Origin: Anniella stebbinsi | Lineage: Eukaryota > Chordata > Lepidosauria > Squamata > Anniellidae | NCBI GenBank assembly: GCA_029215795.1 | Contig: JARDYH010000005.1 | Location: forward strand, 42,352,001 to 42,416,000 | Direction: 5' to 3' | Length of the DNA stretch: 64,000 bases | Shown here: positions 34,420 to 45,139 of the stretch, piece after piece | How the letters are laid out: each line of letters begins with the position of its first letter | How positions within the stretch are numbered: position 1 is the first letter of the stretch | The notes under the pieces: generated by a model | What the model saw: only the letters and a program-made list of their open reading frames with translations | Databases searched by the model: none | What the model was told of the DNA's origin: nothing | Translations under genes and position numbers: made by a program

Positions 34420-35487
34420 CTTCCTATACCAACTCCTCTTAGATAGTCCTATACATGAAAGTATGTGGGACCTCGGTCTAACACCCGCCTAGAGCAGATA
34501 AACCAAACAAGATAGTTTTACTGGTGAAAAGAAGTAAAAAAAAAAAAAAGACATCAGCAAACAGGTCATTTCAAAAGAAAGCAAAGGATACGGAGTCATT
34601 CTAGCTTCATTATCCTAACTCTGCATTGATATTTCCCCCCCCCCCCCAATATTTATATATTTTTACAAGATGACTTAGGTATCTCCTCACCTAACAAAAG
34701 CTCCAGGTCTGGCTCCAGGTTTGGGGAGTCCTCCGAAGGCTACCCTAGGTAATTGGCCCCACCGCCCACTGTGGTGGCACTGTTAAATAGGCCAATTGGC
34801 ACCTGGCACCTGCCCTATTTTATCACCCACAGAATTGTTGGAGACAAAATACTGTTGTTGCCAGCTGCTGATTGGAACTGGGTTGCTGAATAAACCCATA
34901 CCTGCTTATGTGAGAAGAATAACTGCAGCAGAAGCTGCACCACTGGACCCAAATGAAAACTGCAGGTGGTGGCAGTTAATGTGTCAGTCCTGGTGGGCCC
35001 AGCCAGGCTATGTGCATCCTGGCAAATGTGCCAAGAATGTATGCCAGGTGCTGACACCACACATGACATGTAGGGTTGATGACTGCACCTCTGATACTGC
35101 ATGCCCTTGTCCACACATGTCACATCTGCATGTACAGGGGAAACAAATGTTTCGGGGGTCTTTAGCCTACAGTAACAGTACGCAGTACAGTACACAGTAG
35201 CAGGAACTGGGATACTCAAGATCTATCATGGAGCTCTGTAAAGCAGGATATTAGCAATGAAACCAGAGCCAGAAATTAAACCAACCAAATATTGCTTATT
35301 ACAAACATGGAAAGAGTGTACACAGAGGCATCATTTGGATAGGACCACCAGCAACTATTTTATTAACGCTGTGGAGAGGTTTCAGGTTGGTGAGAAGGAC
35401 TGAGATTGGCAGAATGGCATGCTGTGACTTAGATGGGGGAAGGAGAAGCTGCTCAAAATAAGGAGACAGGAGGGCAAAGGGTTTGGA
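34420..35487. other. Unassigned sequence with overlapping chance frames
   Basis: Open frames of 134 codons overlap on opposite strands at 34796-35219. Neither has splice sites, family motifs or conserved-looking composition. A 13-base C run lies near 34635. I see no gene. Confidence 0.4.
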
Positions 35488-35690
35488 TAGACACAGGAAG
35501 CTGCCTTATACTAACTCAGACCACTGGTCCATTTAGTCCAGTACTGTTGACACTGGCAGTGGCTCTCCAGCATTTCAGGCAGGATACGTTCCTTGCCCTA
35601 CCTGGAAATTCCAGGAATTGAACCTCAAACCAACACAGGCAAAGCCTGTGCTCTATCACCAAGCTACAGCATAAGGGGCCTGTTGGGGAT
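35488..35690 (-). mobile_element. tRNA-derived SINE, antisense
   Basis: On the minus strand, a tRNA-like head carries a box A-like TAGCTTGGTGA (complement of 35656-35666) and a good box B GGTTCAATTCC (complement of 35614-35624). These are spaced as in a polymerase III promoter. A body with TACTGGACTAAATGGACC follows, and then GGCAGCTTCCTGTGTC. The 3' pieces at 21345 and 30545 belong to the same kind of SINE. The tRNA part is not foldable as a functional tRNA gene. Confidence 0.75.
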
Positions 35691-36460
35691 GGTGGCAGGG
35701 ACTTGAATGTGGATAACTAGACCCCCGGACAAATGTGAAGACCTTATTGGAGTGGGGAGAAGGAAGGAGAGATGGAAGAGAGAAAAGGTTGAAATGCAAA
35801 TGTTTCTCCTTTGATATCTGCTGTGTCCTGGGAGTTTGTTTGCAGACCAGAACACCAGAGTTACATATAGAGACTGTTCTTTAAAAGCCTGTGGATCACA
35901 AAGTATCCTGGCCCACAAAGTATACTCTCTTAAAGCACAGAAAAGTAATGATAGGCAACCAAAGGCTGGTGAAGCCTTATTAGGTATTTTCATGTCTACA
36001 AAATAATAAAAATGTAGCTAGATGGGAAAGGAAAACTGGGATAGAGGATGCAGGCATGTGGGGCTATGGGAGACAAACTCATTCAAAAGGCTAGCATATG
36101 CTCAACGCTTACTGGGATAGAAATCATTTTTAAGTCCTTGGTATAGGGGAGCTGTTTTCCCCAAAGTGGGGCAAGAGGATATTTAGAGTATTAGTGGGCT
36201 TGCCATGTGTGGAGTGCAGAGGGAGATGTCCGTGTGCAAATTCTGGATGTAGGTTCTCAACTGTAACATAGTTTAGTGAGTTTTGCAATTGTCTTGCTGG
36301 CAGTGGCTTGGAATGGAACTTTCCCCCTTTAGGGCTCTGGATGGCCAATCAGGAGTGTGCCCTGGATGGCTTGATTGAATTAAGAACTTGACAGGAGGAA
36401 GGAGGTCCCATGCCTTCATCCACTGTGTGCACCAAATGAGGTCAGCCGATGTGCATTTGC

Positions 36461-36466
36461 TTTATT
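36461..36466 (-). terminator. Candidate polyadenylation signal
   Basis: AATAAA on the minus strand, followed by GCAAATGCACATC. It lies about 620 bases past the TAA of the coiled-coil gene and would end its 3' untranslated region. That region also contains a degraded TGCTGGGAGTTGTGGTCC repeat at about 36955-36975. Confidence 0.4.
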
Positions 36467-36939
36467 GCTGTCCAACCTTTTACTTGATAAGGTGCTAAGA
36501 GCATATCTGAAATGGCAGAGAGGCTGAGCTCCTTGGTAACAGTTCCTACGGGCACAAGCCTCTCTGTTTCCAAGGTGACACTCGGGGGGGTGGGGTGGAG
36601 ATGCCTTAATGGGCCTAATAAGGAAGAAGGGTTGTGCTGGCCACCTTTTGTAAATTCAGAGCAATCTATGGAAAAACAACTTCAGAGCAAACTATGGAAA
36701 AAAGATTTCCCCTTTCTAAGGACAGATATAAGAAGGAAAGTGACATCTATCTAGAGGTAATGACACTTAATTGTCACCACAATGAACATTTAAATTCATA
36801 GGCATCATGTGAGCACTCCCTGGGATATCTCTGACTATGTTCTGGAACCTGATTCCATCAGCTTGATCTCACTGAAATCTTGGGATCAGCTTTAATATCT
36901 ATGTAACTTTTGTAGCTAAACCAGATTTCCCTCCAGTGT

Positions 36940-37015
36940 GGCCAATGGACAGAAATGCTGGGAGTTGTGGTCCAAACCATCTGGAAGGTGACTGGTTGGG
37001 GGAGGCTGAGCTAGG
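36940..37015. mobile_element. Repeat fragment of the AGTTGTAGTCC family
   Basis: TGCTGGGAGTTGTGGTCCAA, followed by CATCTGGAAGGTGACTGG, is the degraded half of a foldback repeat also present at 815-900, 2030-2110 and 33040-33075. It falls inside the predicted 3' untranslated region of the minus-strand gene. Confidence 0.5.
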
Positions 37016-37085
37016 GTATAGCCAATAGTGCTTTCTGTCATGTGAACTTGAATTCCTCTTTGTGGAAAGGCAAGTTCCATTCTTT

Positions 37086-37453
37086 TTACAAGGTCAAGCT
37101 CGCTGACTTGGACATTTCTGTCAGCACACTATTTGCTTCTTCTATATACTGCTTCGAGAACTCTTTGGCCAGATGTGTTTTCTTGATATTTTCTCTCAAG
37201 TTTCCTTCTAGCCGGATCCATTCTAGGTGCTCGGGGTTTGTAAATTTCACTGTCTCCATCAACTTATCCTGGCTCTGAAGCACCAGACAGATCATTTCCT
37301 GGAGTTTTGTTCCCATACTGATGACTCCTTTGGTAGCACGGTTCAGCTCCCCCACCTGCTTGTGGACCCACTCCAGTTTCTCCGGGACCTCTTTCTCCCT
37401 TGCACTTAGCCAAAACCTGTATCCTTCCATATGCACCTGCACATTGCAAGCAC
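37086..37453 (-). CDS. Terminal coding exon of unrecognised coiled-coil gene
   Basis: The acceptor is TTTGTCTTTCAG with the exon starting at 37453. The frame then stays open for 122 codons to a TAA at 37088-37086. The reading is fixed by a phase-1 join with the exon at 40163. It begins ACNVQVHMEGYRFWLSA and then becomes strongly helical and charged: KLEWVHKQVGELNRATKG, KLQEMICLVLQSQDKLME, LEWIRLEGNLRENIKK. Hydrophobic residues recur at heptad-like spacing, suggesting a coiled coil over roughly residues 115-190 of the joined protein. There is no membrane segment. The family is not recognised. A good acceptor, an open frame free of repeats and codon-like composition make it the best exon in the window. 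Confidence 0.72.
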
Positions 37454-38676
37454 CTGAAAGACAAAGCAATGATTAAGCTCTAATTGGTTTGAGTCCAAAA
37501 GGGAAGACTAATTGTTTTAGTCCTGAGAAAGCTGAACCTATGAAGCAACAAAGCTTCTAACAATGACCAGCTGTCAAAGATATCGCAGTGCCATGAAATC
37601 TGATTATTTCTGCTTTACTTATCAGCGACACAGTTGTATACATAAATATAGGGCAGTGTGTGAGAGAGATGTAATACAGTCATTTGGCAATATTATAAGC
37701 CAAGATTATCCATGCCATTTGCTTGTAAGAAACAAATACCTGGCATACCCCCATAAGCCACTCTGGCGAATTTGACGCATAATCCATGGCTTTCTCCCCA
37801 CTACTCATTCAGTACAGAACTATCAGGTATTGGATAAGTCTCTCTAATGAATTCTGATCTAATCTCTTCACTTTGCCCTCTTGCCTGTCTTATTCTTGGT
37901 TTCACAAACGCTTGTCTCTTCTTTCTGAAGAGGGTATTGTTGGGCTTTTGGCATTAGTTTAGAAGGCTGGCGTTACATCGGAAAGATTGGATTTAAAGGC
38001 ACGTGAAGAGGTAATACACAGGAAGTCACATTCTAAAGAGTGTGGAAAGAGTATTAGGCCCAGTAGATACTACATTCCACTACAAGGTGCAATCCAATCA
38101 GGAGATTATTCAACGGAAAAGGAAGTCTGAAATCCTTTGCATCTTGATAACTTACTGAGACAGAAGACCAGGAAGCTGAATCAATTAATCCAGCCACTTG
38201 TTTTCTCACCAGTAACCTTGAAGCTAAATTTACACCCATACGATTTACCAACCCTAAACAATAGCAGTGGCACATCTGCCTAGGAGCTGGCAAAACACAC
38301 AGCACTGTTATCACAAAGTTTGGTTTTTAACTTCCTCCTATCCAGAGCACTGGTTTGCAGGTGCAGTAAATTACAAACATGTCTGCCATCTTTGCTTCCA
38401 CTTTTCATTGCTACCTGAGAACAGCACATAGAATGAGATACGTCCAAACCAAATATATGCAGCATTCAACATATGTCAGACAACAAGAGATTCTAACCAA
38501 ATGACCATGCAAAGGGCAGCAACTTTTCTTTCTTTGAACGCCGTGGAGAGGGGGGCATTATACTGGGTGAAGATTTTATCTTAACCAAATACAACTTGAT
38601 GACAGATATAAAATGTCTCCCATGTTCTGATGTCAACGACAAAAAATGCCCTTCATTATGATGTGCTAGGTGTACA

Positions 38677-38996
38677 TAGGCTGACCAGATAAAATCCAGG
38701 TCAGGGCTCATGTAACTTTAACAGTTGTAGAGAAAAGGGAATTTCAGCCAGTGTCATTTGTATGCATTTCGTTCCTGGTGATATTCTCTCTTCATCACAA
38801 CAGTTAAAGTTGCAGGCACTATATTAGAGTCACCATATACAAAAGAAGGCAAGGCCCCTGCAACTTTAACAGTTGTGAGGAAGAGGGAATTTCACCAGGA
38901 ACTAATTGCATACAAATGACATTGGCTGAAATTCCCTTTTCTCTACAACTGTTAAAGTTACATGAGCCCTGACCTGGATTTTATCTGGTCACCCTA
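38677..38996. mobile_element. hAT-like MITE, 320 bases, second copy
   Basis: The ends are TAGGCTGACCAGAT and ATCTGGTCACCCTA, with a perfect 8-base target duplication GGTGTACA at 38669-38676 and 38997-39004. It is exactly as long as the copy at 8392 and shares its interior phrases (GGGCTCATGTAACTTTAAC, then GGCACTATATTAGAGT in the centre). It is intronic to the minus-strand gene and non-coding. Confidence 0.9.
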
Positions 38997-39186
38997 GGTG
39001 TACATATTAGCAAATACATGTATCTTGCACTTTGCATAGGTTTCCTGCATGACTCCACTTCTTCATGAACATATTCTCCATCCCTAGCTCCATTTTTATA
39101 TGGTGCTAGAAAGTGGTGGAACTCTGGAAGCAACTACAGGCACTAGAAACATGCCTATAGTTATTATAGCTGGAATATGTGTACTA

Positions 39187-39589
39187 TAGGGATTGTGAGA
39201 ATTTTGTTTTTGCCCACAAAACATGTGAGCATGCCCTATTCGAAGCTCCAATCATGAGCATGAGCACATGTTCACTGAAAATATTCGCAAATTGCTGAAC
39301 ATGTCCTTGTGTTCGTCTCATTCCCGATTCCCAATTCGATTTGCACAAATTTCCTAATTTGCACAAATTTCTTCAATAGACTGACTCAGTCGACTGAAAT
39401 ATCTTTAGTAGAATGAATAGCTTACGATGGAAGTCTCCGGTTCGATCACTGCTTGATTTGTGCAGGTTTCCAGTTTGCACAGAGTGATCAGCCATTGCAA
39501 ATATGAATAGGAATCTGGCACAAGCGAGCAGCAAGATGATGTTCAGAGAATCCTGGTGATCTCAAACATTGTTTATTTGCCCATCCCTC
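39187..39589. mobile_element. hAT-like element, degraded
   Basis: The left TAGGGATTGTGAG and the right TTTGCCCATCCCTC are the approximate ends of an AGGGATGGGCAAA-type element. Flanks GTGTACTA and CTGTATTA agree at six of eight bases, consistent with an old target duplication. The interior repeats GATTTGCACAAATTTC and a GACTGACTCAGTCGAC palindrome. A partial relative is at 49762-49975. Confidence 0.6.
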
Positions 39590-40162
39590 CTGTATTATGG
39601 TGTGCTTGTTTCCTGCCAAGACCTTTGTAGTGTACAGTGTATCCCTGTGCAACTGAGACACTTGTAACCCTACTACAATCATGATACAATCCCTATTGTT
39701 GAAGCCAGGCCAACTAGTACTGGGGCATGTTTTGCTCTCACAATAACAGTGCCAACATGTGCAGTGCATTAGTTTTGTACGCAGCACTGAATGTCCACCA
39801 TTCACTTACACAGGAGACAGCACAGAAGTGACACTCAGGAATTCCACTAAGATACAGGTTAAACCTGTCCCTGGTAACCCCAGCCATTGCGAATCAAATC
39901 GGGTTCTTTCTGCATAGTCCCTTCTTTTGTGTAGTCTCAGCCTGGTATTCTGATTTTGGCCACAACTGAGAGTGATGAAATGTGGTGTGAATGTAGAGAG
40001 GTGATGCTGCCTATTGCTAGTTTATTAACCAGGCTTAGAGTTCCTGAGGACTCCAAGAACAAATAGACTAAAACAGATTCTCACTTGCTGTCATGTGCAC
40101 ACAGGAATGGAGCCTTCAACCTGCTCTATTTTCAGACAAGCATTCTCCCCCCACCAACTTAC

Positions 40163-40372
40163 TATGTTCCTGCTGTATCTTCTCTATGCATACAGAAAGA
40201 CTGCTTGCAGGTGAACAGTGATAGGTCTCTTTCAAGCCCTGGATTGCTTCCTGGAGAGCCAAGCAATCACCTTGCTGCTTGTTGAAAGCCTTGGCAATGT
40301 TGGCAAACAGCGTGTCGATCTCAGGCACATTGACCAGTTTCACAGTGAGGGGTTTCTCTTTGCTGAAGTAAA
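40163..40372 (-). CDS. Middle coding exon of unrecognised coiled-coil gene
   Basis: A 210-base exon with a TCTTTCTAG acceptor and a CATA|GTAAGT donor. Both borders are phase 1, so skipping it would keep the frame. It encodes YFSKEKPLTVKLVNVPEIDT, then LFANIAKAFNKQQGDCLALQ and EAIQGLKETYHCSPASSLS, ending at CIEKIQQEHS with the last codon split across the junction. The content is predicted helical, with two cysteines and no signal or membrane segment. It lies 2.7 kb upstream of the terminal exon on the same strand. Joining on either side keeps the frame open, which would be unlikely by chance for three separate pieces. Confidence 0.72.
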
Positions 40373-40515
40373 CTAGAAAGATGGAAGCAAATTAGCAAAG
40401 GAGGAAAAGGAACTCGGAAACCACAACAAGAGTTACAGTATGATACCCAAAACTAACTGGCATAAAAAGAGTAAGTGCAAATGAGTGATGAGATTTACAG
40501 AAATTCTCTTATTAT

Positions 40516-41040
40516 TAGGGCTGTGCACAGCCCCCCTCTCCCTGGTTCGACTCAGAGGCCAATTTGGAGCTTCTAAATAAGCCCTGATTCAACTTCGGGT
40601 GCCTTGACACTGCCCTGGCCCACGTTGGATTATCTTCCAAACCTAAAGAAGGCTGGGAGTTGCAGTTTCCTGGGAGCCAATGGGCACCTGGAAAAGCTGG
40701 GCATGAGGCTGACTGGGAGTACATTGGACTCCCCTCCTCTCCCACCTGCCTCCTGCCCTCCATTTCCAGCCACTTTAGTTTACTACAGTGTATCTACAGC
40801 AGGCTAAAGCGGCTCTCATAGAGGATGGACGGCTTGCTGGTGCACGTGGAGCTTCTGGTAAGTCTAGCGTACAGGCAAAGGGAAGCAGTTGGCCATTGAG
40901 CTGAATAGGCCAGAGTACTTCATCTGCTTTGGGCCAAGGCAGCCCAATCTGGTCCCAAACTGGATTCAGGGTGAGGCAGGCCAAACTGGCCCACTTTGAC
41001 TTGGATTTGGGGTTTGGGACCAAGGTGATGTACACCCCTA
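40516..41040. mobile_element. hAT-like element, 525 bases
   Basis: The ends are TAGGGCTGTGCACAGCCC and GATGTACACCCCTA. A perfect 8-base target duplication CTTATTAT lies at 40508-40515 and 41041-41048. The subterminal regions pair GGCCAATTTGGAGC-like with CCAAACTGGCCC-like phrases. The termini resemble the TAGGGATGTGCA group, but the interior lacks the GATCGGA phrases, so it is a separate subfamily. It is intronic and non-coding. Confidence 0.85.
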
Positions 41041-42153
41041 CTTATTATCTTTTCCTTTGTACTGAAGTAGATGTTTTTGAAATAATATCCTGGTTACATT
41101 TTTTCCCCTTGGGGTTGAGGGAGAAACTTGTATTCAAATTTAAACATTGAAGTTATGGACTTGCCTGGCAGTGTGGCACTGGTCTTCCCCAAATTATTTT
41201 CATGGGGCTTGGCATTCATGCAATGTGCTTCTGGAATGAGGATTATGATCATGTGTGTGCTGAGAAATGGATCAAATGGTGGCCAATAGGGAATGACACA
41301 CTCTATTAGTGCAATATGGTTCTAGCCCAAATCCCTTAAGCTGGCTTTGAAAAAATCACAGCCATCATATCCGGAAAGCAGTTTCACCAGAATAAGCACA
41401 GGAGCCATAATTAAATCTTGAATTATCCAACTGAAAATCAGACCAGTGGTTCCATGACAACACAGTTTAGACTAGAGTTTATTTTTCAAACCTGCAGAAC
41501 CTAATTGCAACTTTCCAAGCAATGGAAGACATGATCCATTTGTTGGTAGTATTTCCAGCAGATGTCACAGAGACTTAAAAAAGAAACAAAGAGAGAGTGA
41601 GAATGAAAAGGGGTAGAGAGGAAAAATCTAGTCAGATTTTGGTCTACTAAACTTGGTTTTAGTATGGATCTTTACTACCAAATTAATTCTGGGAACATTC
41701 AAAACTATCTCATTCCTTTGTGATGGAGGGGGCAATCTTTCACAAAGTGTGGGGGGGCAGAGAAGTAATTCATTCTACACAATTTTGGAAGGAAATGAAC
41801 TATTTTATCCTGTTTTCTAAAATTATCATGTACATTATCTAAATGGTCTCTACTGAGTTCAGTGCAGCACACACATTGAAAGTGAATTTTTGAACTTAAT
41901 GGTGGTTCAAAAAATAATCTCACAAATATGACTTTAAAATGAAAAGAAATACCATATTTTAAGGAAGAGCTTCGAGCAATTAAAGTTGCAAGATATATTG
42001 AAGATGTGGCCACTTATTCATGATTTCTATACATTCCACTTGCCTTTAGCATGTAGCACATTACATTTGTCTGAATAGTCTTGAGCTAGTTTTACTATTT
42101 TCTTTTCCTGCTTCCCTTTTATCATTTAGAGTACCATGGGCTATGTTACTAAA

Positions 42154-42813
42154 TAGGGATGTGTATCGTATCGTTAAAATGTACGATAACGATACGATAA
42201 GGTCATTATTGTACATGTGTTTAACGATAACGATACGATAGAAAAACCTACGATAATCATCGGAGGCGATAATTTTCGGGTGATTTTATCATTTTATCAG
42301 ACTGCCGTATAAATATACCTCTAACTTCTGTATTTTAAAAGTTAGAGGTTTGAAACTTGGTCACAGGGCTTATGGGGTATGCCTAAATATGTGTATGAAA
42401 TTAGAGATTGATCCCTCCAACCCTCAATTTTATATGAATATTTTAAAGATCGTTTCCATTCTGACAGGTCTGAATGAACGCACGTGGTGAGCTGTCATTC
42501 TGATCTGTCAGAACTGAAACGATCTTTAATAAATTCATATAAAATTGAAGGTTGGAGGGATAGATCTCAAATTTCATACACATACTTAGGCATACCCCAT
42601 AGCACTGTGACCAAGTTTCAAGCCTCTAACTTTTAAAATACAGAAGTTATAGGCATTTTTTCTTTAAAAATAGGGCTGCAAAAAATAATGTTTTTTCACG
42701 ATAATTATCGTGAAGACGATACGGTTCACCTATGCTATGAATGAAGACGATAATTTTTTTGGTCCGAAATTACGATAATGATAAACGATGATGTTTTGGG
42801 CATGCACACCCCA
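42154..42813. mobile_element. hAT-like element with ACGATA-rich ends
   Basis: The ends are TAGGGATGTGTATCG and CATGCACACCCCA, with a perfect 8-base target duplication TTACTAAA at 42146-42153 and 42814-42821. Subterminal DNA is a run of ACGATAACGATACGATA phrases. The interior is a long palindrome whose arms carry CCTCTAACTT...AAGTTAGAGG and GATCGTTT...AAACGATC. A relative with the same wording is at 59237-60101. No protein is encoded. Confidence 0.88.
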
Positions 42814-43334
42814 TTACTAAATTATATTAACTAGTTTGCAAAGAATGTTTGGAGGTATAAACTAGTATCCCCTTTGTGGTGATTTTTTAGGATTCCTTGA
42901 GAAAATGTTTCCTTGTTCATTCGCGTTGCCCTCACTCTCAGTTGACCTCATTTCCAGTCTGCGACATCATGATATAGCCAAATCTGATCCACGGTGTGGC
43001 ATTCCAATGTCATCCTGTTTGATAAGTGATTCTTGATTGGATGGGATCACCCCTATGACTAATCCCAGATGGGGGAAGAAGTGACAGCTGGAGATGGGAA
43101 ATATCATACCAAATTGGATAGTCATTCCCATAGTCTAAGTTGGTCATGGGTGCTGCTTTTGGGGTTTGGCAAAAAAAAAGTCTACCCTTCCAAAATGCCT
43201 TGTTTCTACCAGAAAATGGAAGGCAGAGAATATTTGCTGCAACTCTAATTGTAATTCAGCTACAGAACAATCCTCAAAACATTTATAATACAAAAGAAAA
43301 GAAGACATTCAAGTAAGGTGACTCAGAGTCTTAC

Positions 43335-43425
43335 CACTTCTGGTGTCTTGACTACGTCTTCTTGAGTGCTGTGAATTGAGGGGTTCCCTCTGTGAATAGA
43401 GCAAGGTTCTTATAAATGAACGCAT
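43335..43425 (-). CDS. Putative first coding exon of coiled-coil gene
   Basis: A donor AGTG|GTAAGA at 43335/43334 leaves phase 1, which matches the next exon. In frame upstream is an ATG at 43425, giving MRSFIRTLLYSQREPLNSQ and then a basic HSRRRSQDTRS. Using it, the whole message would encode 222 residues. A second in-frame ATG at 43464 would add 13 residues. An alternative is an acceptor TATTCACAG at 43390, making this a 55-base internal exon (43389-43335) with the true start further upstream. The neighbouring 43440-43560 is LINE-like, so this exon is the least certain of the three. Confidence 0.45.
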
Positions 43426-43439
43426 AATATTTTCCAGTT

Positions 43440-43560
43440 TGCCCCTCCTCCATTTCCGTCCCATTCCTCTGTTGCATTAAAGATTGCAAGCCCCTCGAGG
43501 CAGATACCTGTCCTCCTGTATGTTGTAAATGTGCCTTGCACATTAGGGGTGATGTGAGTA
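43440..43560. mobile_element. LINE 3' end fragment
   Basis: GATTGCAAGCCCCTCGAGG, CCTGTCCTCCTGTATG and TGCCTTGCACATTAGGGG are typical of the non-coding 3' end of CR1/L2-type LINEs in reptiles. It is adjacent to the putative first exon and could overlap its 5' untranslated part. Confidence 0.5.
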
Positions 43561-44662
43561 GAACGGCTAACAAGCGTAACAACTGAACTGAGCACATTCC
43601 CCAGCCTTATGGAGAACGTGAAAATAATCTGTCCATGAAGAGTGAGTTCTGGACATTTCACAGGTCAATATATGTACTCTCTAACAGGACGTGGGGAATG
43701 TGCATATCTCGACAGGATTATTTCAATTCTCTGAGCATTATGCACATTCTCCATTCAACATACATACTTCTAAAGAAACATACCCCTGGTTTCCACCGCT
43801 TTGGTCAGAAGTGGACAACCCACTATCTATTTTTATGCAACCAGCAGCACCCCTTCTCAAGTCCACAGGAAAAGATGCCTCCTTTCCTTTGTGAATCTCC
43901 TGTTCCCTATTGATCACTTTCATAATTCTTCAGCTCTTGTAATTCAAGGCAAGGTCCTCCATGGCAAGGCAGCTTCTTCATCTCCTATTTTGCTTAAGTC
44001 ACAGGCCTTATCGATAGCCACTGTTGCTGGCAGTTTGTGACCTGCTTCCCAGCTGGACTCCACCTCTGCCCTGTCCTTCTTCCCCGACACTGTTTGCAGC
44101 CAGTGTTTAAATGTTGCTCCTCCCACCTGTCCCTAGCCTCACCCCCAATTCATTGCTAGGATACTGAGGCTTATTCAGCTTCTGGGTTGGGTGGAAGCAG
44201 CTTGCCCAAGAGGTTTGTGATTGTACATCCGGGCACTACCACCAGTCCATGAGCAGCTCCTCGTTGGCTGGATTATCCTGGCCTTCAGGTAAGCCTCTGC
44301 CTCATTCGCTGAATTGAGGACCTTTGCTCATAGAATGTTGTGTGAGCTGGGGCTACATGTTCGCGTTTACGAACTGGAGGAAATTCCTCACAACAGGAGC
44401 TCTTTACTGCATGCAGGTACATAACACTCCCCAATGCACAAGGAGAATAGGAAGCTTCTGCCTGTATGCAGTAGTGTTCATTCCAGTCCCAGTCTGATGT
44501 TACTTAAGTTCATAATCACTTGGTTTGGAATACAAAACTTCACCAAACTCATAAATGCTTGTCTGCTATGCCAGAAAAACATTAGAACAGAAGAGTTATT
44601 CTCTAAATTGGATCATAATCCAAGCAGGAGCATTTCTCCTTGCTGCCCCCCAGTGTAGGCAG

Positions 44663-44838
44663 GTGGCTCTGATATCGGTGGGGCTGTAAATCCACTCTGG
44701 GTTTCAGTCAGAACTCTAAAGTATCTATCCAAGGTGCTGAAACTATTTTGGCATAGAACTTTAAATACCTCCCTTAGAGTTCTGGTTGGTTCTGGTTGAA
44801 ACCCAGAATGGATACACAGCCCCCCTGAACTTGGAGCC
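44663..44838. repeat. Foldback repeat, 60-base arms
   Basis: 44663-44719 and 44774-44838 are imperfect inverted copies. Each carries a TGGCTC phrase, CACTCTGGGTTTCA or its complement, and AGAACTCTAA or its complement. The right arm has an extra GGTTCTGGTT. No target duplication was found. It may be a small DNA transposon. Confidence 0.65.
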
Positions 44839-44962
44839 ACCAGCCTCCACTCACTTACCTGGTGGGTCAAGTGGCTACTGTAGCCTTGAAGAACAGGCAG
44901 CAAGGCAGGTGGTTTCTCCACTACTATCCCTTCCTCCCTGGTGCTTTCTGGAATGCTGTGCC

Positions 44963-45131
44963 AGTAGCATCCCTGCCACCAGGGAGCTTGGAGAGTGTAA
45001 TTTTATCAAGGGCAACTGATGACTCAGGGTCCTGATGCCAGGAGTTTTCATACAAGAAGTTCATAAAAAGGATACCTGGTGCCTTGGGGAAAGTTCCCTT
45101 TCCCAAGCTCCTGGTGGCAAGGATGCTACTA
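44963..45131. repeat. Second foldback repeat, 30-base arms
   Basis: AGTAGCATCCCTGCCACCAG at about 44963 pairs with CTGGTGGCAAGGATGCTAC at about 45110. The loop includes TGATGACTCAGGGTCC. It follows the 44663 foldback by only 125 bases, so both may belong to a larger palindromic element of roughly 44650-45200. Confidence 0.6.
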
Positions 45132-45139
45132 GTACAGTA

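Larger units (their letters stand above)
37454..40162 (-). other. Intron 2 of the coiled-coil gene
   Basis: A GTAAGT donor at 40162 and a CTTTCAG acceptor at 37454 bound a phase-1 intron of about 2.7 kb. It holds two hAT-like elements (38677-38996 and 39187-39589). The rest is unassigned. Confidence 0.6.
40373..43334 (-). other. Intron 1 of the coiled-coil gene
   Basis: A GTAAGA donor at 43334 and a TTTCTAG acceptor at 40373 bound about 3.0 kb. It contains two hAT-like elements (40516-41040 and 42154-42813). The 41049-42145 stretch between them is AT-rich and unassigned. Confidence 0.5.

Noticed and set aside
34796..35219. Overlapping 134-codon frames on both strands
   Set aside because: Mirror open frames with no family motifs or splice signals. 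Cysteine-rich appearance comes from TGC-rich sequence, not from a recognisable fold.
35600..35670. tRNA gene
   Set aside because: Box A and box B are present on the minus strand, but the arms do not form a good cloverleaf and SINE body sequence follows. It is a SINE head.
43944..44126. Upstream minus-strand frame MGGATFKHWLQTVSG as a first exon
   Set aside because: The candidate donor is weak (CAGGTCACA), the frame runs to a stop without a good splice site, and nothing links it to the exon at 43335. It is possible 5' untranslated sequence at most.
44100..44300. Promoter of the coiled-coil gene
   Set aside because: No CpG island, TATA-like box at a sensible distance or initiator could be tied to a transcript start, so I leave the promoter uncalled.
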